A stretch of DNA of 64,000 nucleotides from Talinum fruticosum (lineage: Eukaryota; Streptophyta; Magnoliopsida; Caryophyllales; Talinaceae), in assembly GCA_021018815.1 (NCBI GenBank), contig JAITYX010000066.1, positions 248,001 to 312,000 on the forward strand, given 5' to 3'. Shown piece by piece: positions 1-11,560 of the stretch. Positions within the stretch are counted from its first letter, which is position 1; each line of letters starts with the position of its first letter. The translations under genes and the position numbers were made by a program. The notes under the pieces were generated by a model that saw only the letters and a list, made by a program, of their open reading frames with translations, searched no databases and was not told the DNA's origin.

Positions 1-1080
1 TAAAAATGGGTTCACGAGACCATAATCGGTTTGATATAAAACGACGAATGTACTTGTAAATGTTATAAAAAACCCTGTATTTCCTTTATTGTTTTCGGTG
101 GCGAGAATTTCTGAATAGCTTTGATCTTGGATGGATCAACTTTGATTCCTCTAAGACTAACAACATAGCCTAATAATTTGCCTGAGGTTACCCCAAAGGC
201 ACCCTTTTAAGGATTGAGGCACATGTTGTATTTTCCTAGTCTTTGCAAGAACTTTCTAAGGTCGGGTAAGTGCCCCGCCCTATCCTTGAACTTAATGATC
301 ATGTCCTCCACATAGACTTCAAATTGTTTGTGGATCATGTTGAGAAGTACTGTTGTAGTTGTCCTCCGATATGTTACGCTAGCATTTTTTAGCCTAAATG
401 GCATCACCACATAACAATACGTCCCCGATTCGGTGATGAAGGTTGTCTTCTCCATGTCTTCTTCGACCATCTTAACCTAATAGTACCCAACGATAGCCAT
501 CCAGAAACAAAAGCAAGGCATGCCTCGCTATGTTATCTACAAGGATGTTTATATGGGGCTGCAGGAAATCATCTTTGGGGCTTGCTTTATTCAAATCCCC
601 GAAGTCGACGCATATCCGAACCCTACCATCTTTCTTCGAGACTGGTACTATGTTTGCCACCAACCGAGGGTAGTGAACTACTCGATGAACCCAACCTCAA
701 ACTACTTCCGGACCTCTTCCTTAATTTTTAGTGCCCATTCAGGTTTCATCCTTCTAAGCTTCCGCTTAACCGGCTTGGCATCTTCGTAAAGTGAAATTTT
801 ATGTTCCACTATGCTTGGATCATCCCCAGCATGTCTTTGTAGGACCATGCAATGACATTTATGAACTCGTAAGGAGCAAAGTAAATTGCTTCTACTCTTT
901 TGGATCCAACGTTTTTCTAATTTTGACCTCTTGGGGTTGATCAACCGATCCTAAATTAATTATTATTGTTTCCTCTATTATTAGTGAGCAATTTTGATGA
1001 TCTTTCATAGCTTTTATAAATTCTTTAGGGATTTCGTGTTCATCATTGGAGGCAAAACAATTAAAAATAAGAGAAGGCAA
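1..1080 (-). pseudogene. Reverse transcriptase of the left gypsy element, broken
   Basis: This fragment encodes the polymerase core that copies element RNA into DNA. Several minus-strand frames continue one another: 892-1080 (pre-RT segment with INLGSVDQPQEVKI), 702-944 (KPVKRKLRRMKPEWALKIKEE), 472-663 (VPVSKKDGRVRICVDFGDLNKA) and 207-470 (FRLKNASVTYRR, then the catalytic region). The catalytic box reads YVED where the other two gypsy copies read YVDD, so one aspartate is lost. At least three frame breaks separate the segments. The RT continues beyond base 1 as the region before RNase H. It is non-functional as read. Confidence 0.85.
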
Positions 1081-1272
1081 GGAATAAGCGAAAGGTTCAT
1101 CTTATTGAATGAGGAAATGAGTTCATCAAACAATTAAAAACGAAAATAACAGAATTAGAAACAACAGAACTAGAAGATGAGCTAGAAGCAACAGGTAAAG
1201 AAATAAAAACCTTAGTATTAGACTTAAGAATGGGATGTTCTCCTAAGCTAACGAGCAAATTCTTAGCCCTCC

Positions 1273-1701
1273 TCAAGCATCGATCCAAGTAATATGCTTG
1301 GACCCTTCGGTGTCAACATCGGTGATGAATTTGGATGGATCAAACTGCGGGTGCGACATGGCTTGAAACAGATGATCGAGACCGAATTCCCTCCAAGTTC
1401 GTCTCCGCCTCAACAACAAGCTAAAGATGTTACTCCCAGCCAAGTTGGTCCAATCTGGTGTGGACTGTCCCTTTTCAAGGAGGTAGGATGCTGCCTTTTT
1501 CCAAGTATTAAACGAGTCATTAAAAATTTCCAAACCGGATACCAAGATGCCCTTCTCTTTGAGGTAATAAGGCTCAGGAAAATCGTAGTAAAGGAAGTGA
1601 TCCCCTTCTTTCGAGAACCGCCCATTTAGACTATAAGGAAAGTGCTCGATGGAATGGACTGTGTGGTGTAGTCCTCCTAGTTTGAACTTCCCACTTGGCA
1701 T
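1273..1701 (-). pseudogene. Gypsy protease-RT linker region
   Basis: This 142-codon open stretch lies between protease and RT and has no recognised catalytic motif. It contains the words HFPYSLNGRFSKEG, GQSTPDWTN and FDPSKFITDVDTEGSKH. The same segment is present at 31440-31870 (plus) and 46789-47011 (minus), so it is a conserved part of this family's polyprotein and not a host gene. It is the longest undamaged frame of this copy. Its function is unknown; a spacer in the Tat-type polyprotein is the likeliest reading. Confidence 0.7.
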
Positions 1702-1979
1702 GGGCTCCTTCTTTAGCGATAGGTTGACAGACCTAGTCGAAATTTATAGTTTTTAGTTGGTTCAATGGGTGGAAAGATACGGTGGTATGCCCTCCGACTG
1801 CAGACTAAGCCTCGAAAAATACCCCTTCTTCCTAAACATGGAGTGAACGCTAGGATTTCCATAAGGATTGAAGTTAAGAGGTGTTTCATCCTTTTCTAAG
1901 GCGACAATGGTCTCAAACCCTTAAAGCTCTTTGTCATCGGCATCGTGCTCAATTTCGACGACCGATTCTTTGGAGGTGA

Positions 1980-2220
1980 TAGTAGCACGGAGAGTGTCCC
2001 CATTGACAATTATGACATGACCTTTGATTATCATCTTAAATTTTTGGTACGAGTGTAGAGGGCACTCGCTTGATGATTGTGTACCCAAGGGCATCTTAGA
2101 AGTAAGTTAAATGTTCGCTGGAATGTCTAGGACTTGGAAGTCGATGTTTTATATCATCGACCCTACATTGATTGGTAAGGTCATCTGTTCCCAAAACGGC
2201 TGTCTTAGAGTTGTCATAGC
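1980..2220 (-). pseudogene. Gypsy protease C-terminal remnant
   Basis: Minus-strand translation gives RAYDNSKTAVLG followed by a degraded VPSTLVPK segment. This corresponds to the RAYDNSKRTVLG and the later part of the protease at 30930-31140 of the plus-strand copy. The active-site part is absent. The deletion that removed gag ends close to 2230. Confidence 0.6.
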
Positions 2221-2225
2221 TCGAA

Positions 2226-2345
2226 GATGAATTTTATTTCGGCTAAATAAAAGAGAAAAATGTGGAAAGGACTCACCTAATTTGAGATGAATTTTATTTT
2301 GGCTAAATGAAATAATGAAAATGCTAAAATGGGGATGCGAGAAAA
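2226..2345. repeat. Two-copy tandem repeat of about 60 bp in the gypsy leader
   Basis: The words GATGAATTTTATTT and GGCTAAAT recur with a 60-bp offset (2226 and 2286), so the segment is an imperfect duplication. It sits at the join between the leader and the protease remnant of the left gypsy element, where gag is deleted. Confidence 0.6.
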
Positions 2346-2399
2346 TAAAAAAGGTCAAAATCTCAAGATCGACTGATCGAAGAGATACAAGGGACCTTG

Positions 2400-3090
2400 G
2401 TTAGAGCCTTCCGAACCGATCGGTGGTCACTCGCCTAGATCGCCTAAACTAAGAAAGATTTTAGAGTGACTCGGAAATGCAATTAATGGACTGACCTAAA
2501 AAAAGGTAACTTGGATTTTTGGCTAGAAATGCACATAATGGACCGTCTCTAGGAAATTCATTATGGTATTTTATTTGCACCCATGCAAGGGCTAATCAGC
2601 ACTCCTCACCTGTTCGTAAAGGCTCATAAGTAGATGGTTAAATTTAAAAGAATCCACACTCATCCAAGCATGCAAATGAAGAGACAAGGTGCCACCTAAC
2701 AACCAAGGGCCTACGGTCAAAAGAGGGTTAAATCTAGGTAGGATACATGGTGTCTCATAATCCGAGAATTTTGTCCTCTATGGGGTGCATGGTAGGAAAA
2801 ACCATGAATCCTTGGTGCCTCTCGGTAAGCCAAGAGTGCGTCCTATGAGGAAAACGATCACGCCTTCGTTAACAATCAAGCCTAGTTGGGCCCGTCCGGG
2901 ACGTAGTTCGAACCTCCTCCAAAAATTGTTCTTAAAGGATAAAGCCTAATGGTCCACCAACAAAAATTAAACTATGCTTAAGGTTGCTTAAATGTGGGAT
3001 GTCTAATGTAAATACATTATTAAAACTCACTACTCAAATTTTCAAATTTTGCCTTCTTAATAAGTGATTTATCCCCAGTGGAGTCACCAC
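2400..3090 (-). other. Gypsy 5' leader and primer-binding region
   Basis: No coding potential is seen here. The segment next to the LTR reads, in sense, TGGTGACTCCACTGGGGAT (about 3071-3089). The equivalent place in the plus-strand copy at 29613 reads TGAGCGACTCTGTTGGAGAT, so this is the probable primer-binding site of the family. I do not assign the tRNA. The remainder is homologous to 29640-30060. Confidence 0.6.
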
Positions 3091-5099
3091 TCGTAGGAAC
3101 CACGGTTCCTCGGGAAGGGGCCCCAAGCTTCCCCGAGAATTGGCGGGTTTTAACATTTTTCTTTTTGAAGAGATGATAGAAATGATTTAGGGTTTTGAAG
3201 ATCAATTTTAGAAAGTTGGGATAAACCCCTTATTAGGATGTTCGAAATTTACAAGCTGAATCAAAATGAATTAAATGGGGTTGAATGACAGCTTTATTAA
3301 TTATTTTATTTTAGAAATTATTTTCGAAATCTCAGTATAATATTTCTTACTCGAAAAATAAAAAAGTTAGGGTTTGTTCACTCTGTTGTGGGGCTTTAGG
3401 GCCAAGCTGGTGTGAAAACACCGGTTTGGACCCAAGTTCATCCCTGTCACCACTCGGTGCCTGTGAAAACCAGCACCTAGTGGTCGGCGATGCCGGCCAC
3501 GGACCATTGCTAAGGTAGTCAGCCTCAGCCTCTAACATGGCTGGAAAATCCGAAACTCCCCTTTTTTATTTTTCGATCGGAGAAAAGTTGAGAAGCAAAA
3601 TAGAAGAATTAAATCAAAAATAGGAGTCGCTAGTCGGTTTTAGGAATGAAAAACTAACAAAACAAAATACAGAAATACTCTTCCAATCTTAGTATGGGAA
3701 AACTAAGCTTGGAAGAGGTTAAAACTAACTCCATTGGTCTAGAACCAAGAATCGGATTTGGGGGTGAGGGTACGAAATGTAGGGATAAGCCTTTCCGTTC
3801 TGCCCATCCAACGACGGCCATCACTAGTTTCAGTAGTGAATTTACATAACATATTAAACACAAGCATACAACACGCGATAAGAAATTAAAAGCAACCAAA
3901 ACATGATGATGACAGCGGGTAAGGCGAGATATGAAAGCGATAAAGAAAGCAAAAGAAAAACAAAAAGAAACGGAAGCAAGAAACAAAAAAGGTTACATCG
4001 GACAGGGAGGAATTAAAAGCGATACAACTTTTCTCCACCATACGAAAAGCAGTAAAAACATGAAATAAATAAACCATCGCGAAGGCCGAAATGGTGCCCT
4101 CGGGTTGTCCAACCTGCCGATCCGGATCTCGGAATTGGATCCGACGATGCGACGATGGGGAATCAAAGGGGCTTTTTGTGACTTTTGAGTGTAGGTAAGT
4201 AGAAGGACGTATGACTGATGGAGTTTTTCGGGTTCGGATGTAGCTAGAATGGGGAGTAGAATAGAAAAAGGTTGAAAAGAAACTAAGAGATAAGAATTCG
4301 AAAGGAGTTTTCGTTAGCTCTTAGTTAGGTTTCAACAGACATGACGCTAAGGAATGAGCCTCTTCCAAAATGAGAGTCTAAGCTCTCTATTTATAGGAGA
4401 GGATTAGGTCACAAAATGACCTAAGGTTTGGGTTTAATCAGCCCTCGAAACCAAGGCAAGAACCGGTTGGAAAATCATAAAAACATCGCGCCCAAAATAG
4501 AAGGATAGAAGCTGGATCCCGGGGTTGGCAGCGCCGACCATAACGGCGTCGTTTGGTCGTCCAACTTCTTCCGTGTTGCAATTAGACTCTTAGGCAAAAC
4601 ACAACATTTTGGTGAATTGGATCCTGGTACACGACGCTGGACATAAACGGCGTCATTTTGAGGAAGTAAGCTTCGTGTCTCGGGTGGACTGTCTTAGAGC
4701 AAAACGCAGTGTTTTGATGCATCTCGATTATAAAACGTGGCACCGGATACGACGTTGTTTTCAAGTCTTCGATCTCGGTGTCTAGGTTGGACGATGGTGA
4801 TGAAACACGGTGTTTTGAGCCCGGAATCTCCCTATACGCGGCTCCGAATTCCGATGACTCTAGAGTTCGACTCGGGCTTGGACCGTCCGAAAGAAAAAGG
4901 ATTTTTGAACCGACCCAAGGCAAAAAGGTTATTTATTTGGTGCTAAAGGGTTCTTTGTGGTTTATTGGCTTCCATTACACCAATCAAATACCATCCGCGA
5001 TCTAAATCCTAAAACAGGACTCGGGATTTCATCATCCGGCCGACAAAATAAAATTCAAGAATAAAAGAGATAAGGAACGACAAGTTTTAGGTGTCTACA
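3091..5099 (-). repeat. 5' LTR of the left gypsy element
   Basis: This is a 2.0-kb LTR. In sense it starts TGTAGACACCTAAAAC (at 5099) and ends near ...GTTCCTACGA (3091). It is homologous over its length to the LTRs at 18683-20663 and 27595-29612. A TATA box (TATAAATA in sense) lies at 4388-4395, in the shared context CTCTCTATTTATA on the plus strand. Open frames inside it (for example 3654-3986 and 4582-4923) have no family support. Confidence 0.85.
4388..4395 (-). promoter_or_regulatory. TATA box of gypsy LTR
   Basis: TATAAATA on the minus strand. It is conserved in position and context in the other two LTRs of this family (19981-19988 minus, 28263-28270 plus), so it is the likely transcription start region of the element. 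Confidence 0.65.
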
Positions 5100-5104
5100 C
5101 CAAG

Positions 5105-5643
5105 AGCGAAGAAAAGGGTAAACAAACTCAAGATTAACCTGGATAGGAACAATAATCAACCACGATTTGAATAGTAAAAGATTCCAAAACAAGAGACTCG
5201 AACCGAGACACTAAAAGGGGATCTCAAGAAAGCCCCCCACGTCGGTAAGAAGGATCGAGAACCACACCCCAAACCGACACAAAAACAAAAGGAAGAACAA
5301 AGAAGAAAGCACATACCCGAGAAGTTAGCATAAACCAACTCAAGCAACAAGGAACGATCTAGAACTAACATTGTAATCATCATTCGAAAAATCATTCATG
5401 AAATCGAAACAAGATTTAGCCCAAACCATTCACAAATCGCCTCGATATAGAGCACAAATCAAGCGGCCATAACTTGAACAAGTAACAAAATCGTAGCTAT
5501 GGGACCAGTTGACATCATCATCAAGCTCTAAGAACAAGCCTTTAGAGAGCCGAGGAGAACCTCGGACGTAATGAAGATCTCAAAAAACCTAAATCTCTCA
5601 CCAAATCCTCATTATAATCAAGGATATGAGAGAAATAACGAAG
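5105..5643. other. Unannotated DNA between gypsy LTR and copia A
   Basis: About 540 bp with no supported gene. It is the left flank of the copia A insertion. The matching right flank starts at 16205. Neither side resembles a known element or exon that I can recognise. Confidence 0.5.
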
Positions 5644-5648
5644 GGAAT

Positions 5649-7126
5649 TGAAGACTCAAATTTTAACTCTAAATATTTTGTGAAAGACTCAAGTAAAAGC
5701 TTCTATGTCTCTTGAGTTTTGATTGCAAGTCATTCCGAGCTTCATAGAAACTCATATCTCGGTTTTTATCTTTGTTACGAGTGACTCGGATATCACTATG
5801 TTCTATATCTTCTCTAGTGAGGTATTTTGAACTACCGAGAATATACTTCAACCATCGCATAATCAAATAATTCTTTTAACCCATTTTCTTATAGTACTAA
5901 CTGTGTTTGCCAACTAAGAACTGAATCAATCTCTACTGAGTTTGTCTAAGTCGGTTTATTCGTTCAATGATTATTTGATAGATCAAGGTCACTTTCTACG
6001 TTTGAATATTCTTCTACTTGACCTTTCTAGAAATTATTCTAAACTGAGTTTGAACCTATTTGATATTAGACTCGGAATATTCCACTCTTCTAGGCCAAAG
6101 ATAATTAAGCATTTAATTATCCTAATTTAATTTTTATTTGTGCCTAACCTTGGACTAAAGTATTTTATACTTTAAGAACCAATGTGGTTTGCTTTTGTAG
6201 GTTATTCAAACAAAACTAATATATCTTTCCGAATTAGAAAAGCAAGCGGCTTCTAGCTGTTAAACACCAACGAGATAGTTTTAGCCAATTCTAGACAGGA
6301 CTCAAACACCATGTCGAGGCATGTCTGTTTTCAAAATTGAAAAATCCAATACTAAGCTCAAAGGTGGTTTCCGCCTTGCTTTTCAAACAACACAAATTGA
6401 TTAGAACACCTTTTGGAGCAAATAGTCTGTTGCCCAAAGTTTACACTCCAACGGATCTTTTACGAGTGACTTAGAAAAGCCCTCTCGATGGCTAGTGAAG
6501 ATTTCGAGTCCGGAGATCGGACTCAATGGCTACTGTGCTTGGTCATCTATAAATAGAAGCCACTTCAAAATACTTAAAGTTTGTTGAAACTATTGATCAA
6601 TACACTACCTAATTCTCTTTGTGCATTACTCACTCAATCCTCTACTTACAACTCCAAGTTTGTACTTAATATTTTTTGAGTTGTAAAGTCTTGTAATCAA
6701 TTACATACTTCTCTTACTTTCGAGTGAGGTTCCTCGACTGAGCTATAAGGTTTAACTCAGCTCAGTTGTCCCTAACTATAAAGGTTTCAATTAGGAAGTA
6801 CTAGATCGGATAAAGGAACTTTTTGAGTATAGGAAAACATTGTAAGGAATTATTTGAGGGAGCAATTCTAGTAGAGTCAGTTCATTGTATTTTAAGGAAT
6901 CAAAATAGTGGATTTGACTTGGTGCTTAGATTAGCACTATCCGTGGTTTTCTACCCCGGGAGAGTTTCCATGTATTTCTCGGTGTTTGCTTTTCCGATTC
7001 CAATCTAGACTCGGATCGAAATTGTTTATCTTTTTCAAGCAAAAAGTTTCTAAGTTAGCTAAAATTTCCTCATCACCCTATTCACCCCACTCTAGGGTGA
7101 CTTAGACTCTCCGGGAGAAAACATCA
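5649..7126 (+). repeat. 5' LTR of copia A
   Basis: 1478 bp, starting TGAAGACTCAAAT and ending ACATCA two bases before the primer site. A TATA box TATAAATA lies at 6548-6555, with a shared GGTCATC context upstream. Confidence 0.9.
6548..6555 (+). promoter_or_regulatory. TATA box of copia A 5' LTR
   Basis: TATAAATA after GGTCATC. The same box occurs in the 3' LTR (15610-15617) and, on the minus strand, in LTRs of copies B (43036-43043) and C (47537-47544, 55806-55813). It is the probable element promoter. Confidence 0.7.
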
Positions 7127-7128
7127 AT

Positions 7129-7140
7129 TGGTATCGAGCC
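7129..7140 (+). other. Primer-binding site of copia A
   Basis: TGGTATCGAGCC, two bases after the 5' LTR. It resembles the TGGTATCAGAGC site that pairs with the 3' end of plant initiator methionine tRNA, with a small deviation. Copies B and C carry equivalent sites. Confidence 0.8.
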
Positions 7141-7173
7141 AAGCCTTTCAAGAAGGATCTAACAATCCAAAGG

Positions 7174-8600
7174 TCTAAAGATCGGAGGATTGAGAACATT
7201 GGAGAGTTCGATGAAGGAAGATCTTCCACCGGATCACCAAAGTTTAAAGGATCAAACTTCGTGCACTAGAAGAAGCTTATGGAGTGTTTTCTGTTGGACA
7301 ACGATGAAGATGTCCGGAACATCATCCAAGAAGGAAACTACATCCCAATGAAGATGGAAGGAACAAGATCTCGTGCCTAAACAAAAATTCGAGTACACCA
7401 ATGAAGAGTCAAAGAAGTTCGGAGAGAACTTCAAAGTAATGAACATTCCGATGTGTGCTATGAGCTCGGAAGAGTACAACGAGTGTCGGCCTGTAACACG
7501 GCCAAAGATGTGTGGGACACTCTTATCAACACATACGAAGGTACAAGCCAAGTAAAATCGGCAAAGATAAGTTAGTATCTTCATAAATATGAGTCTGTTC
7601 AAGATGGATCCGGAAGAAAACATCACTCATATGTTTATTCGCTTCAATGAGATTATAAACAATCTCAAATCTCCGGCCGAAAGATTTCTCATGAAAAATG
7701 TGCGGAAAAATTCGAGAATTCCGCAAAGAGAAGATGGGGTCCCAAGGTGACAACCATCGAGGAAGCTCGGAACCTCTCTCAATTCAAGCCGGATGAACTG
7801 ATTGGGAAGATGCTTACCCATGAAATTCACCTGGAAGAAGAGGATGTCAAGGTCGGCACAAAAAGAACATTACGCTCGAAGGCCTCGGCAGGTAAAAGGA
7901 AAGTCTAAGTTCCTCGGACTCGGAAGAGGATCCAATGGCACTCATTGCCCGAGGCTTCAAAAGAATGATGAAGCATAAGAAATGCGAAAAGAGGCCAAAG
8001 GAAGAATTCTACAAGAAAGATAAGAAGGACAGAAAAGCTAAATATTCTTCCCCTTCAAAGTTATCTTTAACTAAGAACTCTAGTCTGTTTTGAATGTGGC
8101 AACAAAGATCACATAGTCAAAGACTGTACGAAGAGAAAGAAAGACAAAAAGAAGACTAAGGCTATGATGGCCACATGGAACAATGATGACACATCTAAAG
8201 AAGAAGATGATTCCGACAATTCAAAGTGTCCGATGGCACCGAGACTCGAAGGCTGAATCCGAGTCCGATGCCGACAACTCGGACACTAAGGAGACAAGTC
8301 CTCAAGAGGTAATTGAATACTATCTCAAGTTCTCCAAAGTTGATTTAGCTAAATATATCTATACTTTGGAAGAAAAGTCCAATTCGATTCTTCTCGGTTC
8401 AAAGAACAACTTGAGTCTCTTACTTCGAGAGCAATTGTTTGAAAAATGAATTGGAAAAACTAAGACTAACTCTGAAATAATCGAAGACTATTACTCGGAC
8501 TAATGAGGCTGAGTCCGAGTCACTCGAAGCAAAAATAAGCATCCGAAAAGAAAGCTCAATAAGTCTCAAGAGCTTGTTTTGAAGTTTACTCAAGGTCGAA
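7174..8600 (+). pseudogene. Copia A gag (capsid/nucleocapsid), broken
   Basis: This encodes the particle protein that packages element RNA. The start lies where copies B and C begin with an intact ATG followed by ARSNGEFDEG, but the ATG is lost here. The segment around 7373-7555 carries the capsid-type region (MNIPMCAMSSEEY; VWDTLVNTYEG in copy B). A CCHC zinc knuckle, CX2CX4HX4C, lies at 8086-8127 (CFECGNKDHIVKDC), followed by a lysine-rich stretch. Several frameshifts and stops interrupt it. Confidence 0.8.
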
Positions 8601-8966
8601 AAACCATAACATGCTTTTAGGCTCTCACTGTGTCTCCTTCGGGAAAGAAGGACTTGGTTTTAACGAAGAGGAGGAATCTAATTCCTACTCAAATCTTTTC
8701 AAAAATGATTCCAGAACCGTGAAGTTCAAGAAAACGAGCATGGTCCTATTCATAAGAATGAAAGAAGAACCGAGCGCATACCAGCTTCCAGGAGAAAACC
8801 TTCTCCATCGGTTTATAAAAGAAAAGATTTTCAAAAGAAAGAGACACGGACTCGGTTTCCTAAAAAGAAGACTCGGAATTAGACCAACCCCAAAATCATT
8901 CAAATCTGGGTTCCCAAGAGTCTTCTTCCTCGAAAAGGACCATAGTAAAGGGAGTTACTCGGTTCC

Positions 8967-9345
8967 TTGAAGGAAGTAAGAAGGGTTAGTGTGTTTCGAC
9001 TTGCAGGTAACTCGAAAAGGACGAAAGGTCATTGGTACTTAGACAGTGGATGCTCATGTGACATATCGGAAGATTCAAGACTCTTTTACGAGTTGGAAGA
9101 TTTTAAAGGAGGCAAAGTCACTTTTGGAGATGATAGTAAGGGCAAGATAGTTGGAATTGGCAAGATTAGGAAAGGAGACAACCTGGTCAGCCCAGTCTCA
9201 TCTTGTCAAGGGACTAAAGTACAATCCGCTCAGCATCTCTCGGTTGTGTGACAAAGGTCAAGAGGTAAGATTTACTCGGACCAATTGCTATATTTCTGAT
9301 GCAATTACCAAAGAGACTCAGCTCTTAGGTAAAAGGTCGAGTTAA
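8967..9345 (+). pseudogene. Copia A aspartic protease
   Basis: This encodes the protease that would cleave the polyprotein. The frame at 8967-9251 contains GHWYLDSGCS with the D-S-G active-site triplet at about 9041-9049, then FYELEDFKGGKVTFGDDSKG and GIGKI. A frame change near 9180 moves the rest (YNPLSISRLCDKGQEVRF) into the 9151-9345 frame. Together with the gag and integrase neighbours this is a clear copia protease, interrupted by at least one frameshift. Confidence 0.8.
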
Positions 9346-10158
9346 TATTTATACTATTCCTCTTTCTTATCCAAGTCAGAATTTATCTTGTTTAAAAGCA
9401 ATAATACATGATGATTCTTGGGCACGGCATTGCAGACTAGGTCATGTTAGCATGTACCCTATCAAAAAGCTTGCATCTCATGGTTTAGTTAGGGGCTTAC
9501 CTAACTGTGCATTTAAGAAAGATAAAATATGTGAAGCAAGCACAAAAGGGAAACAGTCAGATCATCCTTCAAACCTCTAAAAGCTGTTTCCACATCTAAA
9601 GTGCTCGAGATGCTACATATGGATTTATGTGGTGAAATCTCTGTGAAGAGTCTCGGTGGTAAATCATAAGTACTTGTGATTATTGATGACTACTCACGAT
9701 TTACCCGGGTTTGTTTTCTCAAGAACAAAACGAAGCTTTCAAAGAGTTCAAGCAAGCTCTGTAGGAAAATTGAAGTTGAATCTCATACTCATATCAAAAG
9801 AATTCAAACCGACCATGGAAGGGAGTTTGACTACTCGGAATTTGCAGAGTTCTACGACAAGAATGGTATCTCTCATAACTTCTCGGCAACCAGAATCCCT
9901 CAACATAACGAGGTAGTGGAGAGAAAGAACCGAACTCGTGAAGAAATAGGAAGGACGATGATGATTGAACATGATTTACCTTACTATTTCAGGGTCGAGG
10001 CGATCAACACCGAAACTACACACTCGAACGGATACCTCATCAGAACCATCTTGAAGAAAACTCCCTACGAGCTTTACAAAGGGAAGAAGCCCAACATCTC
10101 ATATTTCAAACCCTTTGGATGTAACTGCTTTTTCACAATAACGGTAAGGATCACTTGA
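9346..10158 (+). pseudogene. Copia A integrase (GAG-pre-integrase plus catalytic core)
   Basis: This encodes the DNA-joining enzyme. 9346-9620 holds the pre-integrase zinc segment (RLGHVSMYPIKKLASHG; GLPNCAFKKDKICEA). The core begins at IIDDYSRFT (first D, about 9680), continues to QTDHGREF (second D, about 9820), and reaches the glutamate in VVERKNRT (about 9915), so the D,D,E triad is visible. KTPYELYKGKKPNISYFKPFG marks its end. A stop in the KS-YVLV region (9668) separates the two parts. Confidence 0.85.
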
Positions 10159-10600
10159 CTAAGTTTGATGTTCGATCGGATGAAGGTATCTTTTTGGGTT
10201 ACTCATCTCACGAGTAAAGCATATTGTGTCTTTAACAAAAAAACTAACAAAGTGGAAGAAAGCGTCCACGTTGTGTTTGATGAGATTAATCGAGGCAAAA
10301 ACAAGTGAGTTAACCTTCTCGGATCTCAAATTTAGTCGAGATGAAGATGATCTTGCTGAAGTCGAGCTCGAAAGAGTCGAAGAAAGCAACTCGGAATGAG
10401 GTAGCTCGAGAACATTATGACTCAAGCCGAACCAGCTCAAGAGCCGGCTCGGAATGCTTGAAGGACAAGCAAATGAGCAAACTCAGCAAGCTCGGACTAC
10501 TGAAGATTAGTTAGTTCAACCAACGAACTTGGTGAACCGAGTGAACAGGTAGAGCATTCAAATATGCTTCAAGCCACCTATTCGAGAACATTTTGTCTTA
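10159..10600 (+). pseudogene. Copia A integrase-RT linker
   Basis: This is a degenerate polyprotein segment homologous to 38900-39420 of copy B and 52050-52420 of copy C. In those copies it reads through VEESIHVVFDEI and charged, low-complexity sequence. It has frameshifts throughout and no catalytic motif. Confidence 0.6.
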
Positions 10601-11560
10601 CATCAATAGTGGGGTAAGAACTCGTTCTTCTTTACAAAATCTATGTGCATTCACTGCATTCATATCATTAATAGAACCTAGAAATGGACTAGAGGCCCTA
10701 AATGAACCTGAATGGGTAGAGGCCATGCAAGAAGAGCTTAATCAATTTGAAAGAAACCAAGTCCGGACTTTGACAAAACGACCTTCGACTACCCAGTCAT
10801 GGGAACCAAATGGGTTTTCAAGAACAACCTGGATGAGGATGGGTTGGTAGTCGGAAATAAGGCTAGACTTGTGGCTCAAGGTTACAATCAAGAAAAAGGG
10901 ATTGATTGTGGGGAAACCTTTGCACCGAGTTGCTAGGATTGAAGCAATTAGAATCCTATTGGCAATTGCATCCAGCATGAATATTAAATTGTATCAAATG
11001 GATATCAAAATGTGCTTTTTGAATGGTTTCATTCAAGAGGAAGTCTATGTTGAGCAACCCCTGGATTTGAAAACTCAGAATTTCCAAATCATGTTTTCAA
11101 ATTGCAAAAGGCTCTATATGGTCTTAAACAAGCTCTAAGAGCTTGGTATAAAACACTTGAGCAACTTCTTAGTTGAGAATGATTTCAAAAGTGGTCAGAT
11201 TGACAAAACTCATTTTATAAAAACCAAGGGGAAAGATTTCCTTATTGTTCATATCTATGTTGATGAAATCATTTTTGAGCTACTACTAAAAATCTATGTC
11301 GAGAATTTTACGAGTTGATGAGACAGGAGTTCCAAATGGGCATGATGGGAGAGCTTAATTTCTTTCTTTGTTTACAAATCGAGACAAGATAAATATGGCA
11401 TCTATGTTCATCAATCTAAGTATACCAAGGAGTTATTGAAGAAGTACAAGCTTCAAGATGTGAAACATGGAGCAATACCCATGAGTAATAGCATGAAACT
11501 AGACTCAAACGAAAAAGGTCAAGCGAGTAGATAAGAAACTCTATAGAGGTATGATTGGTT
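10593..11560 (+). pseudogene. Copia A reverse transcriptase, broken
   Basis: This encodes the element's DNA polymerase. The N-terminal part contains EPRNGLEALNEPEWVEAMQEE (10593-10850 frame). A frameshift near 10830 moves [22 protein letters not shown] into another frame. The palm segment [21 protein letters not shown] follows at 10869-11138. The catalytic box reads YVDE instead of YVDD (about 11260-11271). At least three frame changes and stops are present, so the enzyme is inactive as read. Confidence 0.85.

Larger units (their letters stand above)
1..5099 (-). mobile_element. Ty3/gypsy (Tat/Ogre-type) retrotransposon, 5' part, defective
   Basis: This is a minus-strand LTR retrotransposon cut by the window's left edge. 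In its own direction it has a 2.0-kb 5' LTR (3091-5099), a primer-site region just after it, an untranslated leader (about 2400-3060), a short protease remnant (about 2000-2220), the protease-RT linker (1273-1701) and reverse transcriptase (1-1080). Gag is missing: the leader runs almost directly into the protease C terminus, so this copy is internally deleted. The linker and RT closely match the two other gypsy copies in the window, one of which has the dual RNase H typical of the Tat lineage. The LTR outer end is TGTAGACACC in sense, and CCAAG (5100-5104) is the candidate flanking duplication. Confidence 0.85.

Noticed and set aside
3654..4077. Minus-strand frames rich in F, S and L resembling membrane proteins
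   Set aside because: They lie inside the gypsy LTR in an A/G-rich plus-strand stretch. The hydrophobicity comes from base composition, and the other LTR copies do not keep the frames.
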